This document shows, piece after piece, positions 45,139-55,800 of a stretch of DNA of 64,000 bases. The translations under genes were made by a program, and so were the position numbers. This stretch comes from Branchiostoma lanceolatum (Eukaryota; Chordata; Leptocardii; Amphioxiformes; Branchiostomatidae): the NCBI RefSeq assembly GCF_035083965.1, contig NC_089730.1, forward strand, positions 21,096,027-21,160,026, written 5' to 3'. Every line of letters begins with the position of its first letter. Positions within the stretch are counted from its first letter, which is position 1. The notes beneath the pieces were generated by a model. It searched no databases and was not told where the DNA came from. It saw only the letters and a list, made by a program, of their open reading frames with translations.

Positions 45139-45359
45139 TATTTATGGAATGCAATACATGTACTAGATTTCTACCTTTATAGTTTGCGCAAAAAAAAAAA
45201 ATCTATTATGAATCAGACGTGACAACATATCGATTATAAATTTCGACGATGAAGGTGAAAAAAATAGACTTTTTGAAGTCTGCTGTAACGTTACATGTCA
45301 TTTCGAATCTTTTGGTCCTAGGACTCATTGAATGATGCATATGACACTGCACGAAATGG

Positions 45360-46350
45360 CCACGTATCCTGACGGATCCGACGTATCCGGAATCGGGCCT
45401 CATGGCGTTTCCGAGCGAATCCGGAAAAATCCCAGTTCACTGCTCGGATACTGAAGTGCCCGCAGATCCGACTAATTCCGACGCCGTATTCTTCTGGATT
45501 CGTGATGCGCCTCGGATACCCGAAGATATTTGCGCGGATCCCTCGTTTTTTGATATTTGGAATGTTCGGATTGTTTGTATGTCGGTAGTTGCTTCGAATC
45601 CTGACGAATAAATACACGCGGCACGGCATGATCTCATTTCCTGACGAATCCAGCAGATCCGGAATTGCGCATCATAGCAGATACGGAACGTTTCCGATTG
45701 GATCCGATACACCTCAGATCAGACAATTCCGGCGCCGTATACGTCTGGATCCTTCATACGTTTCGGGTACAGATACGGAACGTTTCCGAGCAAATTCAGA
45801 CAATTACCAGGTACACCTCAGATCCGGCAATTCCGACGCCGTATACGTCTGGATCCGTGATGCGCGTCGGATACCTGAGGATATTTGCGCGGATCCTTCG
45901 TTTCTAGATATTTGTCAATATGGCAGAGATGTTCGGATTGTTTGTCGGTAGTTGCTTCGGATCCTGACCAACAAATACACACTGCACGGCACGCGGCATG
46001 ATCTCAGATCCTGACGAATCCAACAGATCCGGAATTGCGCATCATAGCAGATACGGAACGTTTCCGATTGGATCCGATGCACCTCAGATCCGACAATTCC
46101 CGCGCCGTATACGTCTGGATCCTTCATATGTTTCGGGTACAGATACGGAACGTTTCCGAGCAAATTCGGACAAATACCAGGAACACCTCAGATCCAGCAA
46201 TTCTGATGCCGTATACGTCTGGATACGTTTCGGGTACAGATACAATATCTACTCGGATCTTTCATTTTTTTATGTATTTGCCAATATGTTAGAAGTTCAG
46301 ATTTGCCAATATGTTAGAAGTCATGAGCTGTCTCGGATCCTGACGTGTAC
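45360..46350. repeat. Left subterminal repeat array of the EnSpm element
   Basis: Two main copies offset by 370 bp (ggaattgcgcatcatagcag at 45661 and 46031), with shorter repeats of gtttcgggtacagatacgga and ccgtatacgtctggat. Dozens of cggat/atccg pentamers in both orientations are presumed transposase-binding sites. Long open frames here are by-products of the repeats. Confidence 0.75.
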
Positions 46351-47192
46351 GGAACACGGATTCGTGTCGGATATCCAAATTACCCACAAGACACTTCTGG
46401 GCGCGACAAACGTTAACGGTTTTCTTTCGGTTAACAGCACAGACAAGAACGGCGTTTCATCACCTTCTGTGCTTAACATGGCATCGCCAGAGTCTACCAT
46501 GGTCGACCAGTGATTTTTGAGTGACTTGAGAGTCGAAGGGAATTCGGTGTAAACTCAAACGCACGGAATTGCGACGTTGTCTTCTTCGTGCATGCAATAT
46601 TCGTCGCCCCCCTCCCCCCTTGTAAACGCTGGTAGGGAGTTGATTCATCATTTTGAGGGACTGCCTTTTGGTAAGTACAAATTGAAAAATTCCCGTTTCT
46701 AACTAGTTTTGACGTCAGTTATCCTCCTATTGTGGCTTGACATATCATCGCATTCGCATGACCATAAGAATTCTCCAGCCGACCTGCCCTTTTACGGCGT
46801 TAGGATCTAGGAAATTTAAAATTTCAATTTGTTCGTTCTTGCCAATGGTCAGCAGACATGTGTGTCTGGTTAACGTTTCAAATACAAAATAGCAAGCAGT
46901 GGAGGGAAAGATAATTAAAGATATGGAAGGGAAGAAAATGTCATAAGTATTTGTCCCACAAAGATCCCACAGTTTGTGGATAGTGAACTAGAACTTATAA
47001 GGAGGCAGTAGTGTGCCTCAGTGATTATTTCATTCAGTTATAGCTGTGCATGTTTGATCAATATCATATTCAAGTTATAGATGTAAGTTTTACGTAGTCA
47101 ATTCAACGATGCCCAGATTCATTTTTTTACACATGCGAGTATGTGATATGTTTAATATTTGTCATTGTTTCCATTTATATATACATATCCAG

Positions 47193-47697
47193 TACAGCAT
47201 CGGCAGATACTTCCTTCACAAATGCAGCACATATTGTGAGGACCTTGGCTGGGAACAAAGCAATCAACTGTCAGATGCTCAGCTGCTGAGTACCTCAGGC
47301 TCCTTTGGTAAGTCCATCATCGGTACACTTCAATGTTAGCTGAGAGAGGCATGATGGATATCCATTGTCCCGTGTTTTTTGTAGCTGCTGTGATGAAACG
47401 AAGCCCATGTCAAAATCATGTGACATGTTCCTTAAATACGTGAATTGATATTTATTCATCATTTGGTTTTATCATATAGGAACTGGTTCATCACAAGATG
47501 GACTCCAAGCTGAGTCCAACATGCAGATACAGAAGAAATCAGCCTTGCCTGTCCCTTACCAAGAATGCATGGAAGAAGTGAACTCAGATGTAGTCAGAGA
47601 ATGGGGAGAGGACGATTATACACATGCAGTTCCACGGCATATGCTACTTACGTTTAAAATGTGGCGTGTCATCATGGGAGTTCTTCAGACAGTATAA
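47193..47697 (+). CDS. Spliced open frame inside the EnSpm element
   Basis: An exon at 47193-47307 (acceptor atatccag, donor TTTG|GTAAGT) joins in frame to 47480-47697 (acceptor catatag) and ends in TAA. The joined frame gives about 110 residues, including SSQDGLQAESNMQIQKK and WGEDDYTHAVPRHMLL. I do not recognise a domain. It may be a remnant of the element's accessory or transposase gene, or a captured host fragment. The upstream start exon was not identified. Confidence 0.35.
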
Positions 47698-48169
47698 TGT
47701 TACTTTCTATTTTCAACCTCTGTATTTGAAATAATTGTATCTGATGGCTTTTAGACGAAGAGCTGGCCACAAATAAGGCTTTTATTACTTTAGTGGAATA
47801 TTTAGAACATGTAGATAATTTTGGTCCAAGGGCACTATACAGTAGTAAATATTACCACAATGTTGTGATGGTGTTAATTGTAATACATTTCATAATTTTT
47901 CAGAACATTGTGCTTGCACAACCCCAATTTACCGACATTAACCTGCATATGCAGTGGTGCTTTGAGTATGTGGATGTCCCTCAGCCTGTCTCAAATGAAA
48001 TGGATCATTTAGCCACATAGTACTTCCGTATTGTATTGTATTTGATAGTTTTTGAACTTAGAAATACATTATTTTGAGATATGAAATGATACATATGTTA
48101 CATACAGGCTTTCCCAAACTTCCTGTCATTCAAAATGATGTTTTGGGTATAGTTGAATTAGGAATGCAA

Positions 48170-48830
48170 GCACTTAGTCGGATCCGTTACGGATTCGTTG
48201 TTGGGTCCACCTGTATCCGTCAGTATTCACCATTTTCTTCAAAATACAGAAAAATCCCTGTACGCATCCGTCAGGATCTGTGGCATTTCCGTACAGTGTA
48301 CGGCTCCGTATTCGTCGAAAATCCCTTACTTTCGGATTCTTCAGGAAATATTCCATATACCGGTGCGGAAATAGTCGGATACGTTACACGAATCCGCATG
48401 TATCCGTCAGTATCCGCCAAAAATACAGAAAAATTCCTGTTCGTATCCGTCAGGATCGGTGGCATTTCCGTACAGTGTACGGCTTCGTATTCGTCGAAAA
48501 TCCCTTACTTTCGGATTCTTCAGGAAATATTCCATATACCGGTGCGGAAATAGTCGGATACGTTACACGAATCCGCATGTATCCGTCAGTATCCGCCAAA
48601 ATTAAGAAAAATTCCTGTTCGTATCCGTCAGGATCGGTGGCATTTCCGTACAGTGTACGGCTCCGTATTCGTCGAAAATCCCTTACTTTCGGATTCTTCA
48701 GGAAATATTCCATATACCGGTGCGGAAATAGTCGGATACCTTACACGAATCCGCATGTATCCGTCAGTATCCGTCAGTATCCGACAAAAATACAGAAAAA
48801 TCCCGGTACGTATACGCCGGGAAACGAGGC
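48170..48830. repeat. Right subterminal tandem array of the EnSpm element
   Basis: Units of about 178 bp start at about 48266, 48445 and 48623 (atccgtcaggatc), plus a partial one. Each contains cttactttcggattcttcag and tatccgtcagtatccg. High identity between units points to recent amplification. Open frames through it are repeat artefacts. Confidence 0.8.
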
Positions 48831-48847
48831 CATTTCGTGCAGTGTGA

Positions 48848-49849
48848 CTTTGAATTCAACGAGGAAAATGATTTGCCATGAGAAAATTAAGGGTTCCATT
48901 TGGGAAAACGAAACTCTCCACGCAGACTGACTGTCCTGGCCCTATATTCACCCTATTTTTTCAAACTCCATGATCATAGCCTGGTGGGGGCTAGCTGATT
49001 TCTGACTTCGGATGTGTAGTTAAACTGTAATACGGGTTAACGTTAACGTCCCGGTGACTTTTGCAGTTTTGGTATCCAACACTTCAGTCGCAAGAGGGCG
49101 CTGTGAGTTGGTCCTAACTCGGGCGAATAAATGTGTGTCAGAATTGATCACTTTGATGAATGCTATTTTTGTAAAGGATGTGTTACGTTACATGCATAAA
49201 GTATAAAATGCTGCAATGTATTTTTTCCTGTCAAGTACTCGGACGTCTTCTGGCGATGAATTTGAAAACTGCGCAGCTTTCCAAGGCTTTTAAGAGTTTT
49301 ATATAGTTGTATGGGTCATTTCCAAAGTCAAGATCAGACTTCTTCAGGGTCAAGTTTGAGAATGCAAGAAAAGTTTTCTTTACGGAAACTTTTAGCTGGA
49401 TTTCAGCTAAAAAACAGACTCGCCAAAATTCTTCTGAAATGGCATTTTTGAAACGATTAATTGTATCAATTTGAATAAATTGCAATTTGTATGATATTGT
49501 TATGCATACAGTTTTAGTCACATTAGTGGAAATGTTGGCAGTGATTCTATGTTCGCGGTTTTCGCGGTGACGTCTCGAATTGAAACTACTGTACTACGGA
49601 ATTTTTGTTATGTTTTCTGCCCTCCTACCACCTTGTTTTAACCGCGAACACATTTTTCTCCCCTTGGCATTTCACAGCATCATTTTGTGAGTTATTGTAC
49701 TCCAAATAACGTCCCTTCACTCACGTCCAGTTGGTCCGGCCCAATTAAACCCCGCCCACGTGGCCAAATGTTTACACGAATATTTCCAGCCTCATTTGCA
49801 TCTCATTAGCATAATAAAGCAGCGGGCAACGACCTGGGACCGAAGCAAA
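48848..49849 (+). promoter_or_regulatory. Upstream region of the FAM124-like gene
   Basis: No coding exon is seen. It includes a TACTGTAAAT-family MITE piece at about 49540-49670 (gttcgcggttttcgcggtga...aaccgcgaacac). The last 150 bp before the ATG (ggcccaattaaaccccgccc, then acgtgg and a candidate leader) is a plausible promoter/5'UTR with a GC-box-like ccccgccc. Confidence 0.35.
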
Positions 49850-52800
49850 ATGGCGTCTCTTGTGACGGAAGACTGCGAGGGGATCTTTAACGATCGCGAA
49901 GAGGGAAGCGACGAGGTCGACGGAGCTCCAGCGAGCTACGGGACGAGGGGGATATTCCTCGGGAAGGATGCGGACATCCCGCCGAAGTATTTCCTGCACA
50001 AGATCTTCTCCCCTTTCAGCGAGGGAATGCAGAGTTTCCAGCGCCGTTCGGAGAAACCGCCAAAACTCAAGTTGGTACGGTCCGCTTTTATCTTCCTCTT
50101 TCCCGCGGTTTTAGCCGGGATTTTGGGGTTTCTAGATCGAAATCTTTACTCTAGATCTGCAGTGTAAGACTTAAAAGACATGATTATACCTAAGTAAAGC
50201 TAGAAAACTCGGAAGGTTTGGTAATGTTGGCCTGTGTGAGTATAAAACGCCCTAGCGGATATGTTTTGTGGGAGGGGGGCGAACCCACTTCACACAGCTC
50301 TCCCATTTCTGTCCGCTTCAGTAGAGAGCGGGCAGTTTTATTTCCGTGATTCTGATCCCTCGTGGCGGTCTGAAATCCAGATAAAGACCCAGATTTACGC
50401 ACACAAATACGGCGTGTTGTGAAGGTTCTGTAGCACGCGGTGTCTGTGTGATGTTTAGGTTAGACTTGAGACTGAAACCGTGCCAAGTGTTGGCCCCACA
50501 GCTCGGCATGTGGCTGGGTTGTCCCCGTAAGTTCCTTGGGTGGTTCACCGATGTCTGGGCGGCAGCCCGGCGGGGCTATAGTGCGCTGTGTCCCGTTAGT
50601 CCTGCCACGGCGTGTCGGTGTGTTGTTCCGCAAATCCTCCGTCTATGTACCGATGTGTACAGGCATGGCATCGGGCCTGTACATGACTAGGTCCCGTGAT
50701 TTTTTTTTTTCACTGCATTTGTCGGTGTCTACAAGTCAACCTGGCCGGCCCATGCCCGTAGATTTTCCCAGACATTTCCCGGGTTTTCAAAATAAAGCTA
50801 GGCGGGTTTGTGTCGATGTCGAGCCCGTAGGTTTCCCCGGATGTTTGCCGATGTCTACACGGCAGCCCGTCGGGCCTGTGTGTACACTGCCCCCGCGGAG
50901 CCCCAGGTTGGGTTACCGCAAAACCGCAGGGGACCAAACACTAACCACAGCGTGAAATCCTAATTACTGCAGTCAGCACTGACACCTTTCAATCAGTCAA
51001 TCAATCATCAACCAATCAATCAATCTTTCTTTATTTTTGTGCACATCTACAACCGTTAACCCCAAATCCCTAAAACCAGCACTATACACTATACAGTCAT
51101 ATGTTTAAAGACATTCTAAATTTAAACCTTAGATAGAGCGACAGTCAAGTTGTTCAGTATGCTCTAGTAATGATGTACCTGGTAACAATGATACATATTT
51201 TCGAGAAGACTGGAAAAGAGCTAAACTCACACCATCTTTGTTGTTGATTCAATGCAAAGTTACTGTCAACACCTGATTGTCACTCGCCTAAAATGAATTT
51301 CGAACCTAGACAAACAATATTCAGAAGAACTTAAGTGACACAATTAAACAGATTTGTACAATAAAACCTTGAAATAAAATTGATTTTACATGTATATAAT
51401 GTGAATTTCAACCATCTAACTTCTAAGTTTTAAGTTTGTTAAAGACCAAAATAGTAAGTTCAGCAGCCAAGCACAAGGTCAATTACAGGAATCAATCAAG
51501 GGCAGGATGTTCATTCAGCATTTTGAAGGTCACATCATGAACTTGACCTTTGCAAGAAAGGGCAGGTTTAAAGGAGAATCAGATTACACACATCCTTATC
51601 TCTGGGATCTCAGGTTTCAACTCTGAGACTTCAGCAGATTTTGTGGGTGTGGTCTTAGAGATGCCCCAGTAAGATTTGTAAGCTTCCTTTCTTTACTTTA
51701 CTAGGCTACTGTAGTACAGGGTGGGATGTTATAGTGCATTAGGATGTACTGTACGCCTTGTGAATGAAGCATTTTTTCTGGTTTGTCTCTGCATGCATTT
51801 GTCTAGTCTCTACCAGACTAACAGCGTCGGCTATAGAGAGAACATTTGCCGGGGGACTTTGGCCATGGAGGCAGTGGCCATGGAGGATAACATTTCCAGG
51901 GTTGCATATTTGACCCTCTCTCCGTAGCCTACTCCCTTCATACAATAGACTCTATTTGTACTCTCCAAGCAGAGGTTGAATGGGCAGATCGTCATAGTTT
52001 TATCATATGCCGTCATTTTTTGTCGCTAGCCCATGGGTGACGATCTGCCCATTCAACCTCTGCTTGGAGAGTATCTATTTGGCCAATTTCTACTATTTTC
52101 CCAGCGACCCGCAGAGACTGGTGGAGGCTAGCATTTGTCTGTGTGTGCATGTTTATGTGTGTGTGTGTCTGTGAGTGTGTCTGTGTGCTTCCATGTCTTA
52201 ACATTGTTTGTGTCCTATTTTTAGATGCTATGTTGTGTGAAAATTAAGACTGACAGGCTTTCCACCTCACAGTCACATTTGCCCAGAAGGCTACAATTAT
52301 AGCATCCAGTGAGTTGAGTGACCATCCCTAATTATGTGGCTGATTGTCCAGTAACACTTTATCATAGCTCTGTGTGTGAACAATGCTCAATAGTAATCTG
52401 TGACAGTGTTCTCGCCAGGCTTTTTCAGAATAGTGGCCCCTGATGCTATGATCTGGACCCCTGATACTGTGACCTGACCCCGATGCTGTGTTTCAATGAG
52501 CATAGGAGTGTTTTTTCTGGGAAGAACCTTCATAAGTCTTATAAAAAGCTTTAGAATGAGAATGTGACAGAGGAGAAACTTATCTTCACAAAATTTGTCC
52601 CTCAAAATGCAGGAAATAGTGTCTTATTTGGTTATGAATTTCTAAATTTTGAGCAGGAAGATGCCAGACTCCCAACCGTTATCATGTCTTTGGCACTCTG
52701 CGAGTGACTTGGGCCTCGCAAAGTTGGCCTTCTGTACCTGACCCCTATGCTGTGAAAAAATCCTGGTGAGAACACTGTGTGATGAGCAGCCCATCTTCCA

Positions 52801-55800
52801 TTCAGGGACAATTCATCATATGTCATATTGCTAGTTCTCATAAGTAGGTGAATGTTTGCCAATTGTAAAACTTAGATAATAAGATGGCACATTGGAAGGT
52901 CTACATCTGAACTTTGCATGGATGTACATGTGATTTGCAAGGGCCGCTTCAATGCCTTGTCAAAATTGTGTTGCTTCTTGTTTCGGACATAATTTATACA
53001 CAAGCTTGCTAGCTGCTTTATGATTATACAGAGGTGAATATCCAAATGACAGGCAGTTTCAGGCAGGTAGCAGGTTGAAAAAACTTGTGTGTTCAGAATC
53101 AGAAATCAAAGATTACAAATTGACATATTTTTTCAACCTTTCTGTTCAACCAAGAATAAAATGTTTAAAGGCTGCAGAAACTTTGAGATTATCGCAAAGA
53201 TTCCCATTAAAACAGTTATTCTGAATTTTTTTCAGGTTGACTTCTGGTGTTTTTTCCCATTGAAATCTAAAAGTAAAACATGTACATTCCCTTGTTGTAC
53301 AGAGATCATTGTTCCCACCCAGTCAATTAAACACACATCAAGCCCCCAGACAAAAGGACTTCAGAACGACATGAGAAGAGAGGTTGTTGGTTATTGTGCA
53401 GTTCAGTTGAACCGTAAGGTAGCCGGCCAGTCTATGGTTCATACCTGGGTACTGTAACTAGTTATAAGTTTGTGAGGATTTGATTTCATGGTAGAGAGAA
53501 AATATACCAATCACAGTGGTTCTAAGTTTGTGTGGTTGAAACAAAGGGGTGGACAGAACAGCCATTTTCACTGTGGTGTTGAGGTCAAGGTCAAAACAAA
53601 AACTGCAAACATAAAAACACCTCAAAAACTTCTGCATTTACAGCAGTTGTCTTGACTTACTTTACTTGGAAAGTACATGTAGTTACACTGTTACTGTAGT
53701 TGGTTTTCAAATTATAATCTAAAATGTGAATAAAACTACAGGACTTTAAAAATGCCCAACATACAATTGTCACAATGTCAGCAGAAATTGAGATTATATT
53801 GCACTTTCCTGTATAGAGTCATTGTGACCAAGTAGTAATTTTGCAGAGAAAATAGATTGATAGACTCTGTGTTACAATTGCTTATTCTATGTGGTGAAAG
53901 ACAGAAGTTTATCAAGTATGTAGTGTTTACAAACAATATACATGTACCTAACAAACTGACCTATGATAGTATTAGATATTACAGATGTCAGTGGTGAGAT
54001 ACATGAATGTTATGTTAAAAGACATGGAAAGATTAGTAGAATCAGGAGTAAAGAGCATAGCATACAAAAGTTGCCAGATATGATCACAAAGACACTTATT
54101 TTAAAGTTAAGAGCACAGCATACTGAATAGTCCCCAGATATGATCACAAAATCACGTTTCTTTATAGTTAAGAGCATGTAGCATACCAAATAGTCGCCAG
54201 ATATGATCACAAAAACACGTTGCTTTAATCACGCTGTCTGGTCGATAGCGCCACGGCAACGGAGAGCTGAGGGGATTTGATGAAAGGGCATAAAACACAT
54301 TTCCCTTCACAGTCGGCTGGATTACCGCTGATGGCTCAGATATCCAGTCGGGGGCCGCGGGAAGTTGTTTCCCAGGTTCTCAGACCTGTAGATGTATAGG
54401 GTAAGATCTAATAAAACTAAAAAGGTAAAGCAGTCATCTATTTTATCTATTTATGGAATTTTCAGACAGCTTGGTAGCCCATTCAATTTTGGCAAACTGA
54501 TTTTCAATGGGGCCCAGAATACAACATAGTAAAATCATAAGTATAACAAAGAAAATAAACTTATGACAAAACTGTGACATACGTTACAGAGGATTGTTGA
54601 GACACAAGTAATCATAACAAAAAACATTATAAGAAAAACAAATCGAAATTGTTATCCGTTCATCCTGAATTGAGGTGAAGCATGATGCTTTTTCACGTAG
54701 CTAGTAGTAGTGCAATGCGGCTTCGCTACGGCTCGTGTTTTTGGCCAATCACACTGGGTCACCCCTACTCTTCTCGATAAGTGTGTTGGGTTCTTTTACG
54801 TGCAGAGGTTTGACGCTTGAGGCTTATGCCTGAAACTCCCTCATACACCGGGCCAGCCATATGAAATGACAAATGCAAACCCTTACAAGTACAACGTAGG
54901 TTAAAAAGAGGAGGAGGAGTTGTTAGATCCATCACACAGGGAAGGACCCCACTCTTTTTGATAAGTGTGGTGGGTTCTTGAATGTGCTCGAGGTGTGGCT
55001 CTCCTGAAACACAGGATTTCCATTTAATGTCCTATCCGAGGTACTCATTTTCACCTGAGAGAAGTGAGGAAATTCATGTGCCTATCCCAATAGCACAGCA
55101 TCAACGGTATCGTCAACGGGGCATGTCAAGGGATTCGAACCAGGATCTCTGGGCCAAACACCCAACCATTACACCATAGCAGCGCCACGCCGGATAAGTA
55201 ACAGAAGCACAGGTCTACAAACACCTGCTAGTTGCCATGCCAGACAATAACATCTTCAGACAATGGGAGACATTGAGAAAATGTTTACAGTGCAATATGA
55301 AAGTTATAATGATGATTACATTCCAGTCCTCCATAGTCCCAGACATTACCAACAATAATGATGGTACAGTCAAATAGATCATGTTCTAATCATTAGGCCT
55401 CTTTAATTCATTTCCTTGGTTCTGACTTCTCATACACATTTTAATGCAATTAAGAAGTATTAGGTACTGTCACTATTGACTAAGGCCACACCAATTTAAT
55501 TTCTTGGTTAACAGAATTTTAAAAAAAATGCTAGATTGGAAAATCAACATGAAAACAGACTCTCTGAGGAAACTTTGGTGCACACAGTTTCAGGGAGTGA
55601 ACAGGGTCAGATGCAAGTTTTCACACCGGCCTTCTGTTTTAATGATGTCCTCCTGCTAAAAAAATCTGTTAACCAAGAAATTAAATTTGTGTGGCCGAAT
55701 GGAGATTGTTCAAATAAACATAAACAAAAAATTACAGTGAGTTCCAAGGCCAGGGCATACTTTCGTGTTGATCTTCCAGTTAAGCACTACAGTCAAAACT

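Larger units (their letters stand above)
45345..48844. mobile_element. EnSpm/CACTA-type DNA transposon, 3500 bp, probably nonautonomous
   Basis: The left end CACTGCACGAAATGGCC is matched exactly by its reverse complement at the right end (GGCCATTTCGTGCAGTG). TGA flanks both ends (45342-45344 and 48845-48847), a 3-bp target duplication. CACT(A/G) termini, 2-3-bp duplications and long subterminal arrays of short motifs are the diagnostic set for EnSpm/CACTA. The subterminal zones here are full of atccg/cggat words. No DDE transposase is visible, so it is likely mobilised in trans. It separates the receptor promoter from the FAM124-like gene. Confidence 0.85.

Noticed and set aside
45318-46513. 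Several overlapping open frames of 80-170 codons
   Set aside because: They lie in the left subterminal repeats of the EnSpm element and mirror its repeat period on both strands.
48074-48930. Open frames up to 216 codons
   Set aside because: Produced by the 178-bp right subterminal array; all frames look alike between units.
55040-55200. A tRNA gene on the minus strand
   Set aside because: A- and B-box-like words are present, but acceptor and anticodon stems cannot be formed; it fits a tRNA-derived SINE.
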